Notes: generated by a model from the sequence alone, not told the origin. A DNA stretch of 64,000 nucleotides from Paenibacillus sp. FSL W8-0426 (GCF_037969725.1 NZ_CP150203.1:5780001-5844000), one strand, 5' to 3'. Positions 52,293 through 62,221 are shown, counted from the stretch's first letter. Numbers and translations: made by a program.

Positions 52293-53002
52293 AGCCGTAC
52301 CTCATTCGGGGGGATGAATTTATAACCGATTCCTCTTAAATTCACGATGATTTTGGGTTTTCGGGTATCGTCGCCGAGCTTCTTGCGCAGCTTGGAAATA
52401 TGAATCGTAACCGTTTTTTCTTCTCCGAACACATCATTTCCCCATACCAACTCGTATAGCTGGCCCGTCGTAAAGATATGATTGGGGTGCTTGCAGAAGA
52501 AATGAAGAAGGTCCAGCTCCTTCGCTGTGCAATCGACGGTTTGGCCCTTCACGGTTAACGTGGCCGACTCCGGATGAAATGAGAAGTACCCGTAATCGTA
52601 CGCCGTGTTTTGTTGGTATGCACGTTTCAGGATCTTTTCCCGGCGAAGGATCGCCTTGATTCGGGCAACGACCTCCAACGGATTAAAAGGTTTGGTGATA
52701 TAATCGTCTCCGCCGATCCCGAGCCCCGTTAATTTGTCGAAGTCGGTGGAGCGGGCGCTTATGAAAATAATCGGTGCATTCGTATGTTTTCGAATCTCCG
52801 TACAGAGCTCAAAGCCGCTTAGATCCGGGAGCATGATATCCAGCAAAATCATATCATACGTCTTTTCTCTGACGCGCTGCAACGCGTCTCTGCCCGATGT
52901 TGCCGTGTCCATATGCGTGAAATTCTCTTTCCGAAGCGTGATCTCCAGCAGCTTCAAAATGCCGATTTCATCATCGACGGCCAGTATGGATGCAGATTCC
53001 AT
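52283..53002 (-). CDS. OmpR-family response regulator
   Basis: 239 residues. Receiver with acidic pocket and phospho-Asp in DMILLDIMLPDLSGF, Lys in DYITKPFNPLEV; C-terminal winged helix with KTVTIHISKLRKKLGDD. Phosphorylated by the adjacent kinase. Likely target is the divergent ABC transporter operon at 53186 (inference from position). Confidence 0.95.
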   Translation of the reverse strand: MESASILAVDDEIGILKLLEITLRKENFTHMDTATSGRDALQRVREKTYDMILLDIMLPDLSGFELCTEIRKHTNAPIIFISARSTDFDKLTGLGIGGDDYITKPFNPLEVVARIKAILRREKILKRAYQQNTAYDYGYFSFHPESATLTVKGQTVDCTAKELDLLHFFCKHPNHIFTTGQLYELVWGNDVFGEEKTVTIHISKLRKKLGDDTRKPKIIVNLRGIGYKFIPPNEVRLCE

Positions 53003-53185
53003 GTTGATCTTCCCTCATTTCAAACGTGTCCTGAATATTCACTTTCTATCTTACTCCATTTACATTTTCAGGAGGTTGATTCAAGTAAAATGTTACGTGT
53101 TTTTTCCGTACCGTTTACTTTATTTTTACTTTCATTCCCTAAGCTTAGTGTTGCACATCCATAAATGATCGGGAGGAACTCAGGA

Positions 53186-53917
53186 ATGGAAGCCATCATT
53201 CAAATCCATCAAGTCAGTAAGACGTTCCAGGGCACAGATACCATTAAGAACGTAAATATGAGCATCAGCAGAGGAGAAATTTACGGTTTTTTAGGTCCGA
53301 ACGGGGCAGGAAAAACAACGATTATGAAAATGATATTAAATTTGGTCAAACCCTCTTCCGGTGAAATCCGGGTATTCAATCAGATCGTTACGCCAACGTC
53401 CCATCAATACTTAAAAAGAATCGGCAGCATCATTGAATATCCCGTATTTTACGATCGGCTGACGGCGGAAACCAATTTGGAGTTTCATTGCAGGTACATG
53501 GACTACAGCGATAAGCCTGCGATCAAGGACGCGCTGGAGATCGTAGGTCTGCAAGGAGTAGGGAAGAAAAAAATCCATGAATTCTCGCTGGGCATGAAAC
53601 AACGGTTAGGCATTGCACGTGCGATCGTGACGAAGCCGGATATTCTCATCCTCGACGAACCGATCAACGGCCTTGATCCGATCGGGATTAAAGAAATGCG
53701 GGAGCTTCTGCTGTTATTAAAGGAAAAATACAAAACAACCATTTTAATTTCGAGTCATATTGTGTCGGAAATCGAATCGGTCGCCGATACGGTTGGCATT
53801 ATTCATCAAGGCACTTTTTTACAAGAAGTCAAGATGGAAGACATCCGAAAACAACATGCGGGATCGTTAGAAGAGTATTTCATCAATCTCATTCATGGGG
53901 GCCAACGTTATGCTTAA
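53186..53917 (+). CDS. ABC transporter ATP-binding protein (BcrA-like)
   Basis: 243 residues. Walker A GPNGAGKTT, signature FSLGMKQRLGIA, Walker B ILILDEPINGLDP, H-loop ISSHIV. Close to bacitracin/lantibiotic-type exporters. Start is the ATG after GGGAGGAACTCAGG; the longer frame adds seven unlikely codons. Overlaps the permease gene by 8 bases. Confidence 0.94.
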   Translation: MEAIIQIHQVSKTFQGTDTIKNVNMSISRGEIYGFLGPNGAGKTTIMKMILNLVKPSSGEIRVFNQIVTPTSHQYLKRIGSIIEYPVFYDRLTAETNLEFHCRYMDYSDKPAIKDALEIVGLQGVGKKKIHEFSLGMKQRLGIARAIVTKPDILILDEPINGLDPIGIKEMRELLLLLKEKYKTTILISSHIVSEIESVADTVGIIHQGTFLQEVKMEDIRKQHAGSLEEYFINLIHGGQRYA

Positions 53918-54608
53918 ACTTATCCAACTCGAATGGCAAAAAAACAATCTATCTCACGATCTTAAAGGGGTCGTCATTTGCATGGTGGCCATTTACGCTG
54001 CCGTTGTCCTTATGACGTTAGGTACCCAGGGCGAGAGCGAACCTATGGATTATGCTGAATTTATGTCTTTAACGGATATTTTAATCCGGATCACCTTTAT
54101 CATTTTCGCAAGCGTGATTTTGTCGCGTTTAGTGATTGAAGAATATAAGAGCAAGATGATCCAAGTGTTGTTCACCTACCCGCAGCAGCGAAAAAAAATA
54201 ATGCAAGCCAAGTTATTGATCGTGTATGTATTCTGTTTCTTCAGCATCCTTGTAACGACGTTGATGATTAATCTGTTAACGTACTTCCTGAATCCGGTAA
54301 TAGGGTTATTTGATGCACCGGTTCGTCTTGATGAAATGGCAGCTACCCTTCCGTCAACGCTGCTAAACGCCTTTATGATCGCAGGAATCAGCCTGATTCC
54401 GCTAATTTTTGGCATGAGAAAAAAGTCGACGGCTTCCACCATTACATCCGCTGTCATCATTGGATTTCTGGTTAACGCCACGGTGTCTGACGGAGGAAGC
54501 TCGTCCAGCCTGTTCCAATTCATTGCCATTCCGATCACACTCTGTCTGCTTGGTCTTCTCCTCGGCTATCTTTCTTTTTACAACATCGATCAAAACGACG
54601 TGGCCTAA
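53910..54608 (+). CDS. ABC transporter permease
   Basis: 232 residues, six hydrophobic spans (VVICMVAIYAAVVLMTLG; FIIFASVILSRLVI; LLIVYVFCFFSILVTTLMI and others), matching ABC-2-type permeases of the BcrB group. The ATG overlaps the ATPase stop. Together they should export or detoxify a peptide at the membrane. Confidence 0.9.
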   Translation: MLKLIQLEWQKNNLSHDLKGVVICMVAIYAAVVLMTLGTQGESEPMDYAEFMSLTDILIRITFIIFASVILSRLVIEEYKSKMIQVLFTYPQQRKKIMQAKLLIVYVFCFFSILVTTLMINLLTYFLNPVIGLFDAPVRLDEMAATLPSTLLNAFMIAGISLIPLIFGMRKKSTASTITSAVIIGFLVNATVSDGGSSSSLFQFIAIPITLCLLGLLLGYLSFYNIDQNDVA

Positions 54609-54643
54609 TAATGTGCTCCGTACATAAGGGGAGGGAATAGAGC

Positions 54644-55510
54644 ATGGGAAAAATGCTAACCGCTTTGCTTGTCCTGATGGCCATTGGTGTGCTGGTAAGT
54701 GGCTGCCAAGGAATAGGAAAAGCAAGTTATCACCATGAAACATCCTTTGAGGCAAAACGCATAGAAGAAATTGAAGTTCATAATGATTCTTGGGATATCG
54801 AGTTCCAGCATACAGATTCCCCGAACATCATCGTCATTTGCGATGGAAAGCAGTTGGACGGAAAGAGCGATCCGGTAACGATTAATCAGGATGGGAACAA
54901 AATGATCATCACCCAGCAAGATCAAGGAGGAATCACAGGGGGATTTTCATTAGGCAAAAATGGCACGATCTATATCTCCATTCCCGATCATGAAATCGAT
55001 ACGATTACACTCAACAACGACGCAGGCGATATTAAGATGAAGGACATAGCGACCCAAAACATTTTCCTTACCAACAATTCAGGCTCTGAGCATATTGAAG
55101 GACTTTCCGCAGACAAGGGAGAGTTCACATCCAAGGATGGGGAATTCACGCTGAAAGACAGCTCACTAAACGAATCAAAGGTAACTTCCGGCAGCGGCGA
55201 CAGCTCCCTGACCCGTGTAACCAGTCATGATATGACCATCACTTCAACGGCCGGGGAAGTATCCGTCACGGAGGTTGAGGAAGGAAAATGGCTGCACGTA
55301 GAAACAAACTCCGGAGATATCACCGTAGCTTATACTACACCTCCTGCTTCATTAAAGCTGATGGCAAGCAGTGACTCGGCGGATATCCGTGTTGGCTTTG
55401 ATGGCTTTATGGAGCAGCAGAACACGGAAAAATCGATAGAGGGCACGATTGGGAATGGATCTAATACACTGGAGCTTGTCAGCCATGCAGGAACGATAAC
55501 CGTAAAATAA
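54644..55510 (+). CDS. DUF4097-family lipoprotein
   Basis: 288 residues with a lipobox (LVSGC, Cys at about 21), then a right-handed beta-helix of repeated short strands (DSWDIEFQH; NDAGDIKMKDIA; NSGDITVAY), typical of DUF4097/LiaG-like adhesin folds. Starts 35 bases after the permease, ribosome site GGGGAGGG. Lipoproteins of this class accompany envelope-stress and antimicrobial-peptide modules. Confidence 0.85.
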   Translation: MGKMLTALLVLMAIGVLVSGCQGIGKASYHHETSFEAKRIEEIEVHNDSWDIEFQHTDSPNIIVICDGKQLDGKSDPVTINQDGNKMIITQQDQGGITGGFSLGKNGTIYISIPDHEIDTITLNNDAGDIKMKDIATQNIFLTNNSGSEHIEGLSADKGEFTSKDGEFTLKDSSLNESKVTSGSGDSSLTRVTSHDMTITSTAGEVSVTEVEEGKWLHVETNSGDITVAYTTPPASLKLMASSDSADIRVGFDGFMEQQNTEKSIEGTIGNGSNTLELVSHAGTITVK

Positions 55511-55539
55511 TTCAATACCGGTTACCTTACGAATATTTC

Positions 55540-55989
55540 TCAAGCCTTTCGAACGGAGGGCGAGTAAAATACGTCACTATGCATATGCTTGATTTTGTCC
55601 CAGTTGCCGGGATTCATCGTGTCTGGAGAGCGGTGCTCCAAAATGGCCTGATACAGGTCGGTTTTTTGTTCCAGATGAGCAACGTGCAATTTGGCTTCTT
55701 CAAGCTTGGCGATTGCTTCCTCTTTGTGCTTCATCATGAGTGCGTAGCGCTGCGGGAGGGTCGAATCCCCTTCAAGACAGAGGTCGACGTACCTTTTAAT
55801 GACCTCAATCGGCATCCCGGATTGCTTGAGGCATTTGATGCCATGCAGCCAGTTGATCGATTCTTCGTCAAACATGCGAATGTTGTGTTGATTGCGCTGT
55901 ACGCTTGGCACCAGACCTTTATCCGTGTAAAAACGTACTGCATGCTCGGTGAGTCCCGTTATGAGGGCGGCTTCTTTGACCGTATGCAT
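55540..55989 (-). CDS. MerR-family regulator
   Basis: 149 residues. N-terminal MerR helix-turn-helix (TVKEAALITGLTEHAVRFYTDKGLV), wing with RMFDEESINWLHGIKCLKQSG, and a long dimerisation helix (HKEEAIAKLEEAKLHVAHLEQKT). Start ATG after AAGGAGGG. Divergent from an aldo/keto reductase gene, a common Bacillus pairing. Confidence 0.92.
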   Translation of the reverse strand: MHTVKEAALITGLTEHAVRFYTDKGLVPSVQRNQHNIRMFDEESINWLHGIKCLKQSGMPIEVIKRYVDLCLEGDSTLPQRYALMMKHKEEAIAKLEEAKLHVAHLEQKTDLYQAILEHRSPDTMNPGNWDKIKHMHSDVFYSPSVRKA

Positions 55990-56161
55990 GTGAAACCCTC
56001 CTTGAAAAATAAATGTATGAAGACACTTGCCTTCGTGTAACACGAAGGTGGTAGGTTTATTGTAATGCAAATCGACCGTAAGCGGAAGGCGAGCTGAGAT
56101 ACCCGATTTCCGAGTTTCGTGGCCGTTTGCGTTTTACAATTAAACACTAGGAGGAATTACA

Positions 56162-57013
56162 ATGCAAACTGTAACATTGAACAATGGCGTGAAAATGCCG
56201 ATCATCGGCTTTGGTGTCTACCAAATTCCGGATGCGGAAGAATGCGAAAACGCCGTATACGAAGCGCTGGTGGCCGGTTACCGCTTGATTGATACCGCTG
56301 CCGGTTATCTGAATGAGGAAGCGGTCGGACGCGCGATCAAGCGCAGCGGCGTGCCGCGTGAGGAGCTGTTCATCACGACCAAGCTCTGGGTTCAGGATGC
56401 CGGATACGAGAGTGCCAAGCTGGCTTTTGCCAAATCCCTGAAGAAGCTGCAGCTCGACTATCTCGATCTCTACCTTATTCACCAGCCGTTCGGCGATTAC
56501 TACGGCGCTTGGCGTGCAATGGAAGACCTGTACCGCGAAGGCAAGATCAAGGCGATCGGTGTCAGCAACTTCCTGCCCGACCGTCTGATGGACCTCATTG
56601 TGCATAATGAAATCGTGCCCGCCATCAACCAGATCGAAACGCACCCGTTCTATCAGCAAATCGAGAGTGCCGCTTTTATGAAAGAACAGGGAGTACAACA
56701 CCAGTCGTGGGCGCCGTTCGCGGAAGGGCTCAACAACATGTTCAGCAACGAAGTGCTGGCATCAATCGCGACAAAACATAATAAGTCCGTCGCCCAGGTC
56801 GTGTTGCGTTGGCTTGTTCAGCGTGAAGTCGTTGTCATTCCAAAATCGGTGAAAAAAGAGCGGATCATCGAAAACTTCGACATTTTCGATTTTGAGTTAA
56901 GCGCGGACGATATTGAACAAATCGCGGCCCTCGATACGCGGGAAAGTCTTTTCTTATCGTACCGCGATCCGGAAGTCGCCAAGATGATGGGCAACTGGAG
57001 AGTGGATCTGTAA
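56162..57013 (+). CDS. Aldo/keto reductase
   Basis: 283 residues. Catalytic tetrad visible: Asp and Tyr in [15 protein letters not shown], Lys in ITTKLWVQD, His in [13 protein letters not shown]-binding [13 protein letters not shown] near the end. Reduces aldehydes or ketones; physiological substrate unknown. GGAGGAATT ribosome site. Probably controlled by the divergent MerR. Confidence 0.94.
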   Translation: MQTVTLNNGVKMPIIGFGVYQIPDAEECENAVYEALVAGYRLIDTAAGYLNEEAVGRAIKRSGVPREELFITTKLWVQDAGYESAKLAFAKSLKKLQLDYLDLYLIHQPFGDYYGAWRAMEDLYREGKIKAIGVSNFLPDRLMDLIVHNEIVPAINQIETHPFYQQIESAAFMKEQGVQHQSWAPFAEGLNNMFSNEVLASIATKHNKSVAQVVLRWLVQREVVVIPKSVKKERIIENFDIFDFELSADDIEQIAALDTRESLFLSYRDPEVAKMMGNWRVDL

Positions 57014-57063
57014 ACCATGATCGAATCCTAAACTTATCACGTGTTTTTCCTTATCTAGTGAAA

Positions 57064-57097
57064 AAGGACAGGTCGGTCTGAGTTGACCCCTGTCCTT
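57064..57097 (+). terminator. Terminator of the aldo/keto reductase gene
   Basis: AAGGACAGG / CCTGTCCTT, 9-bp perfect stem with a 16-nt loop, placed between convergent genes. Confidence 0.7.
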
Positions 57098-57118
57098 ATT
57101 TACTTAAAGCCCGCCCTG

Positions 57119-57574
57119 TTAAAGCCTCGCGAACGTGATGTAATCGACTTGGACCGGCTCTGCCGATTCGCTTCGAAGTGCCCGGTTGATCTGTCCCCGG
57201 TGATATTGCCCATGCAGGATAACCTGCGACAGGATGTCCCGGACGGATGATCGGAACGGCAACCCGCTCTGGTTCGCATAGTCGATCATCTCATCCAACT
57301 CGGATTCCTCGAGCCCTTCGATATAGACGCGATATTGCGCGGCATTTTCTTCGAACATCGTCCGGATTGCCGTCAGGTCTTCCGTTTCCTCCCAGAGCGA
57401 ATATGAAGCGCTGCCCTTGCCCTGCAATCGGGATAACCAAACTCGTTCCGCGACCGCGACGTGCCTAACCAGCTTCAGAAGGTCTTTGTTCTTCGTCCCA
57501 CTCTCTTCGAGCGCGTCCAGGATGCGTCCGTCCGCCCAGTACAGATGGTCCATCATACACTTGATCGTCTTCAT
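57119..57574 (-). CDS. DinB-family protein
   Basis: 151 residues, four-helix DinB/YfiT fold: MMDHLYWADGRILDALEESG, HVAVAERVWLSRL and VILHGQYHRGQINRAL, with metal-ligand histidines (H10, about H38 and H123). Family members act as metal-dependent thiol S-transferases or have unknown roles. Ribosome site GGGGGAAG. Confidence 0.92.
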   Translation of the reverse strand: MKTIKCMMDHLYWADGRILDALEESGTKNKDLLKLVRHVAVAERVWLSRLQGKGSASYSLWEETEDLTAIRTMFEENAAQYRVYIEGLEESELDEMIDYANQSGLPFRSSVRDILSQVILHGQYHRGQINRALRSESAEPVQVDYITFARL

Positions 57575-57598
57575 TTCGGCTTCCCCCTCTTCGTTTCA

Positions 57599-58120
57599 TC
57601 AACTGGAACCTGCTGGGACCCATTCGTTTAATGGATTCTCGGTTGAAGCATGACCTGAGTGGCTTCCGCCATTCATCATTCGGCAATCATACTGTTCTCC
57701 CATTTTCAATTCAAAATAGCTGTGATTGTTAGAAGTTGGAGGTGTCTCAGTCACATCCCAATCCATACTAAAAGTCACTACACTAGCATTACTATACTGC
57801 CTTATTGAGTTTACAGTATAAAAGCAGTTCCCTTCTTCGACTGATTTTAGCAGGGGGATATGTTTTCTAAAATCCGACGGTTCAACCATGGGCTTAAAAT
57901 GCTCTTCACTGCTAAAAGTTCCAAAAACGGCTTTCAGAAAGTCCTCGTAAAGTTCAAACGTTTCAGCCCATTTAGAGATATATTCAAAGGGCGGGAAACC
58001 AGGATTGTTGTTGGATAGCTGCTTACGGAGTTTCAATAATTCACAAATTTGTTCATCAATATTATAAATTCGCTCGTCATAATGCTCCACTGGGCGTTCA
58101 AAAGGCATCCGTTTCAACAT
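57599..58120 (-). CDS. Hypothetical protein
   Basis: 173 residues: a helical N-terminus rich in charges (DERIYNIDEQICELLKLRKQ, like a chorismate-mutase-type helix) followed by an alpha/beta region. AAAGGGGAG site. It lies just downstream (minus direction) of a partial repeat but its own 3' end has no repeat. Resembles uncharacterised Bacillus proteins; function unknown. Confidence 0.75.
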   Translation of the reverse strand: MLKRMPFERPVEHYDERIYNIDEQICELLKLRKQLSNNNPGFPPFEYISKWAETFELYEDFLKAVFGTFSSEEHFKPMVEPSDFRKHIPLLKSVEEGNCFYTVNSIRQYSNASVVTFSMDWDVTETPPTSNNHSYFELKMGEQYDCRMMNGGSHSGHASTENPLNEWVPAGSS

Positions 58121-58149
58121 GGATCTCCCCTTTACATGGGTTCAATTAC

Positions 58150-58198
58150 AGGAAAAACGACCAGCCCGCGTCTGGTTATAGGTGTTCCGTTAGCGCAA
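58150..58198 (-). repeat. attC-like repeat variant
   Basis: Hairpin GACCAG / CTGGTT with right edge GTTCCGTTAGCGCAAC. The edge follows the family (GTTTCCCGTTAGCGTAAC); the central hairpin is different. It lies 13 bases after the stop of the gene at 58211. Confidence 0.5.
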
Positions 58199-58210
58199 CG
58201 CTAAATGGGA

Positions 58211-58549
58211 TTAAATCAAAAGTAAAACTACACAAGAAAAGATACAGCTTAATACGGCAATGAAACTATGAAGACAACTACATGAGATTTTTTCCAGTAG
58301 AATTCTTTGTTTCTTTTGAATGAAGTACGAGTAAATGAACACAGTAATCACAAGGGGCAAATATAAATAGAGATCCGGCCCATCACTACTCGGCAAGACT
58401 TTATTAATATATCCACCTATAGTTTCGTCAATTAACATACATCCGTATATAACTCCGATTATCCCTGAAACAAAAAACTGAGCTGCTACCTGAACTAGAT
58501 TGTTCTTTAAGAAAAGAGGAACCAGTTTCCGGTAGAGGTCATTGATCAT
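58211..58549 (-). CDS. Small membrane protein of a candidate cassette
   Basis: 112 residues with about three to four spans (AAQFFVSGIIGVIYGCMLI, LVITVFIYSYFIQ, IAVLSCIFSCVVLLLI). Start ATG with a GGGGGAGG site 13 bases away, slightly long. Bounded by full repeat G upstream and a repeat variant downstream. Function unknown. Confidence 0.7.
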   Translation of the reverse strand: MINDLYRKLVPLFLKNNLVQVAAQFFVSGIIGVIYGCMLIDETIGGYINKVLPSSDGPDLYLYLPLVITVFIYSYFIQKKQRILLEKISCSCLHSFIAVLSCIFSCVVLLLI

Positions 58550-58671
58550 AATATATTTGGATCCTCCCCCATTTTTTAAGATTGCCCTTCTATATTTTAC
58601 CACATGGTTCCGATTCGCGCAGATCGCTTCATTTTAGCAATTCCACGTGATAACGCCACACGTCGAAACGA

Positions 58672-58766
58672 TCCTGCCCGTTAACGTTAAATGAACAAAG
58701 CAGCCGATCACAATGATCGGCTGCTACTTGCTCTTACTGTGCTATTTTTCCCGTTAGCATAATGAC
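58672..58766 (-). repeat. attC-like repeat, full copy G
   Basis: Left ATCCTGCCCGTTAACGTTAA, hairpin AGCAGCCGATCA / TGATCGGCTGCT (12 bp perfect), then TTACTGTGCTA and right TTTCCCGTTAGCATAATGAC. Same orientation as all others, although 17 kb from the main array. Confidence 0.82.
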
Positions 58767-58833
58767 CTTGCTGATTAAACGATTGGCCATTCTAGCATTT
58801 TGCTACGTTTTATTTGCTAATCATGCACTTTTA

Positions 58834-59001
58834 TCAATGTGACACCTTGTGCTGATCATTATGATAGGCATCTTCATTAAAGTAATGTTCAAACTGCTTT
58901 TCCATTTTATTCGCTACCAATTGGGTGTGGCGTGAATGCACAATGGCTCTAATGACAAAATAAAGGGAGACTATTGTAATCATGAAATAAATGATTTCCA
59001 T
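58834..59001 (-). CDS. Small single-span membrane protein
   Basis: 55 residues: IIYFMITIVSLYFVIRAIV is one membrane helix, followed by a basic/His-rich cytoplasmic tail (FEHYFNEDAYHNDQHKVSH). Start ATG after GAGAGGAG. 23 bases after the acetyltransferase gene, likely the same transcript. Function unknown. Confidence 0.65.
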   Translation of the reverse strand: MEIIYFMITIVSLYFVIRAIVHSRHTQLVANKMEKQFEHYFNEDAYHNDQHKVSH

Positions 59002-59024
59002 CGAAAAACTCCTCTCTGGAAGGT

Positions 59025-59654
59025 TTACCATTCAACCTGATCAAAACGCATATCTTTATAGTAGAACTCTTTATCATGATCCGTAATCTCCCGAAGAACT
59101 CTGCATGGATTTCCAACAGCGATTACATTCGCAGGAATATCCTTGGTTACCACGCTGCCGGCACCAATTACACTCCCTTTGCCAATGGTGACTCCTGGTA
59201 CAATAATCGCTCCGCTTCCGATCCACACCCCATCCTCGATGACCACGGGTAATGCAAACATCCCGCCCTCTTTGCGCTTTTCTGGATGTACAGGATGATT
59301 CGTTACAGCAATCGTAACATTCGGGCCAAACATGACATCGTTACCGATGGTAACTTTATAGTCGTCAACCACGGTGAGATTGAAATTGATATATACATTA
59401 TTTCCTACGGTTGTATTTGAACCGTACGACATGCGAATGGGCGGCTCCAACCATACATGTTCTCCAATGCTTCCAAAAAGTTGTTTCATTAACGTTTTGC
59501 GTTTTTCAACATCATCCGGATGCAAATGGTTAATTTCATAGCATAACGCCTTACCACGCTGGCGTGCTTTGGCCAACGCTTCAGCCTCTTTCGGATAATT
59601 GGCATCATCATCGGTGAATAATTGTTTGCAAGCCATTCGTTCCTGGATATTCAT
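59025..59654 (-). CDS. Sugar O-acetyltransferase (maltose/galactoside type)
   Basis: 209 residues. Left-handed beta-helix of hexapeptide repeats (IEDGVWIGSGAIIVPGVTIGKGSVIGAGSVV), with an N-terminal helical NodL/Maa domain. The catalytic histidine lies in VTNHPVHPEKR. Acetyl-CoA dependent; sugar acceptor unknown. ATG after AAGGAGAAA. It follows the MATE gene. Confidence 0.93.
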   Translation of the reverse strand: MNIQERMACKQLFTDDDANYPKEAEALAKARQRGKALCYEINHLHPDDVEKRKTLMKQLFGSIGEHVWLEPPIRMSYGSNTTVGNNVYINFNLTVVDDYKVTIGNDVMFGPNVTIAVTNHPVHPEKRKEGGMFALPVVIEDGVWIGSGAIIVPGVTIGKGSVIGAGSVVTKDIPANVIAVGNPCRVLREITDHDKEFYYKDMRFDQVEW

Positions 59655-59711
59655 TCGAAATTTCTCCTTTGTATATAAATTTAGATTCAATTGCATAAGT
59701 CTTGGTTATGA

Positions 59712-61097
59712 TCAGGTTTTTGCAAAGTTTCTGGTAAGATTGTTCAGCCACTTAAACTGTCGGTATCGTATAAAAGCAATGGGTAATTTAATCACCTCGT
59801 CTAAGCTGATGACGATATACAAAAGGATCGGTGGTACATGCCAAACAAAAGCACATAGGTAACTAAGCGGCAGAATAATGAACCACATAACAACCGTGTC
59901 ACACCATAATCCAAATTTAGAATCCCCACCAGCTGTGAATATGCCCGCGATCGTTGTGGAGTTTATCGATTTGGCTATACAATAATAAGCCCCAATGTAC
60001 AGCATGCCATCTAGGTAACTTTGAGCCGTTGGATTCAAATTGACGATGGAATATATCAATGGTTTAATGAACAGAATCGTGCAGCCTGCAATGACTCCAA
60101 ATATCAAAGCATAAAAACACATTTTGTTGCCCGCATGCTTTGCTTTCTCGATTTCACCCTGCCCCAAATACTTTCCAACAAGTACAGAACCCCCAGTAGC
60201 AATGCCTCCACAGAGTACAACGGCTAGATTTTTAACTACAGACGCTATGGAATTTGCAGCTACCATATCGGAGTTCACATGGCCAATAATGGCAGCAGTC
60301 GCGGTAAGAGCTCCTCCCCAAACGATATAATTCCCCTGTACAGGCAGCGTATATTTCAAGAAATCTTTTAATAAATTCCGTTGAATGCCGTCATATATGG
60401 GCATCATACAAAAACGAATGGGGCCCTTGGTGATGGAGTGAAACATACAACATGCGAGTTCAACAACCCGTGCCAAAACCGTGGCAAGAGCTACGGCTGA
60501 AATGGCCAGTTCGGGCCTGGACGGGAACAAAACAAAAAGGCAAATGGCATTCAACAAAATGTTTAAAATCAAACATAAGGAACTAATCCATGCACTAAGT
60601 TTTGCATTTTCCATACTTCTAATCACACTGAGATACATCTGGGATATTCCCATCACAAGATAAGAAAAGGAATTCATTTTCAAAAATCTTGAGCCGTATT
60701 GAATCAGTTCTGCATCATTGGTGAATAAACGCAAAAGTGTATCCGGAAAAAAGAAGGAAGATAAACCAAACAAAATAGAGACACAAAGGGAGAACATGCA
60801 AGCGATGTTAAAAATGCGCTGTATGGTTGAAGTATCCTTCTTCCCCCAGTATTGCGCAGTGAGGATACTTGCCCCCGCTGATATCCCCATGTAAAACAAG
60901 GTTAATGCAAAGGTAATTTGCCCTGCGAGTGATACCGCTGACATTGCAGATTGGCTAATCATACCCAGCATAAGTACATCAACGGATATGACGGTTGCCG
61001 ATATTAAATTTTGTAATGCAATGGGAATGACAAGCGTCATTAACTCCCGATCAAAATCACGATGGCCAGTTCCTTTGAGTCGTATGCGGTTTACCAC
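59712..61097 (-). CDS. MATE-family efflux transporter
   Basis: 461 residues, about 12 spans in two repeated halves; IPIALQNLISATVISVDVLMLG and FTLPVQ-like second-half KYTLPVQGNYIVWGG are typical. Exports drugs or metabolites using Na+ or H+. Starts at a GTG (VNRIRLKG) with a weak site. Divergent from an AraC regulator. Confidence 0.9.
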   Translation of the reverse strand: MVNRIRLKGTGHRDFDRELMTLVIPIALQNLISATVISVDVLMLGMISQSAMSAVSLAGQITFALTLFYMGISAGASILTAQYWGKKDTSTIQRIFNIACMFSLCVSILFGLSSFFFPDTLLRLFTNDAELIQYGSRFLKMNSFSYLVMGISQMYLSVIRSMENAKLSAWISSLCLILNILLNAICLFVLFPSRPELAISAVALATVLARVVELACCMFHSITKGPIRFCMMPIYDGIQRNLLKDFLKYTLPVQGNYIVWGGALTATAAIIGHVNSDMVAANSIASVVKNLAVVLCGGIATGGSVLVGKYLGQGEIEKAKHAGNKMCFYALIFGVIAGCTILFIKPLIYSIVNLNPTAQSYLDGMLYIGAYYCIAKSINSTTIAGIFTAGGDSKFGLWCDTVVMWFIILPLSYLCAFVWHVPPILLYIVISLDEVIKLPIAFIRYRQFKWLNNLTRNFAKT

Positions 61098-61218
61098 CTA
61101 TATCCTGTCCTCTCCGCTGATCTTCACAATATAAGGATAGGATATTATCATTGTTGTTTCCATTAACATTGGCTATAATTTTATAAAAATCGTATATTTC
61201 TAAAGGATGGTCTCTTTG

Positions 61219-62109
61219 ATGACAAATTTAGAGGTGTTTTCTGATTTATCGGAACGTTTGAATTATAATCTTCCTGATTTACCGCTCTATGTCCGAAAGG
61301 GAAGCCTGCATCAATTTAACAATTATGCTGCAGTCGCGCATTGGCATTTGGACATCGAGTTTATCTACGTATTGCAAGGATCGATGGATTTCTCTGTCAA
61401 CGGAAAGATCACTCGATTGCATCAAGGGGATGGGCTTTTTGTGAATAGCCAGCGTTTGCATTTCGGTTATTCTCTTGCAGACCATAACGATTGTTTATTC
61501 CTTGTCGTCGTCGTTCATCCCTCGATCCTTGGCGAGAAGACTTCATTTATTCAAACATACTGGGGGGAAAAGTTTAGTTTAACGATGGCTGATTTTGTTG
61601 TGCTTACCGATCAGGTTGATTGGCAGCAAAGCATATTACGGTCCATTCAAGAAATCTATCAGGAAATGCACAAGGACCATGCTCCTCCCAATCCACTTCG
61701 TCTGGCATCACAAGCTTTATCTTTGTGTGCAGCAATAGGGGACCATTTGCAGCCCATTTCTGGGCAACCTGGAGTATTGACGCATGTCCAAGAAATGACT
61801 CGTTTCATTCATCAAAATTATGATCAAAAAATAACTCTCGAGGACATCGCCTCCGCAGGAGCTGTTTGCCGAAGCCGCTGCTGCACATTATTTAACAAGT
61901 ATGTGGGCCAGACGCCGGGCAACTATGTCACTCAATATCGCCTTCAAAAAAGCTGCGAAATGTTAAAAGAAACCCGAAGATCCATAAGTGAAATTGCACT
62001 TGCCTGCGGTTTTCAAAGTGCTAGTTATTTTTCGTCCATTTTCCGTAAACAGATGGGCATGGTTCCGCAAAACTATCGAAAACAAGTTGCGAATATCGAC
62101 TTAACGTGA
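61219..62109 (+). CDS. AraC-family regulator with cupin sensor
   Basis: 296 residues from MTNLEVFSD. Cupin fold (VAHWHLDIEFIYVLQGSMDFSVNG) and C-terminal double helix-turn-helix (TLEDIASAGAVCRSRCCTLFNKYVG; EIALACGFQSASYFSSIFRKQMG). Probably regulates the divergent MATE/acetyltransferase genes. An earlier ATG touches the AAAGG site, so I use this one. Confidence 0.88.
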   Translation: MTNLEVFSDLSERLNYNLPDLPLYVRKGSLHQFNNYAAVAHWHLDIEFIYVLQGSMDFSVNGKITRLHQGDGLFVNSQRLHFGYSLADHNDCLFLVVVVHPSILGEKTSFIQTYWGEKFSLTMADFVVLTDQVDWQQSILRSIQEIYQEMHKDHAPPNPLRLASQALSLCAAIGDHLQPISGQPGVLTHVQEMTRFIHQNYDQKITLEDIASAGAVCRSRCCTLFNKYVGQTPGNYVTQYRLQKSCEMLKETRRSISEIALACGFQSASYFSSIFRKQMGMVPQNYRKQVANIDLT

Positions 62110-62158
62110 ATCAAGGTAATAGGGGGCACCCTTGAAGATGTTATTTCTTTAGCTAAAA

Positions 62159-62189
62159 CAAAAAAAGACGGGACAATTATGGCCCCGTC
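62159..62189 (-). terminator. Terminator of the HAD gene
   Basis: GACGGGGCC...TCCCGTC stem followed by TTTTTTT on the minus strand. Confidence 0.8.
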
Positions 62190-62221
62190 AAGTCAATGCA
62201 ATACCAATGGATAAGAAAGGA

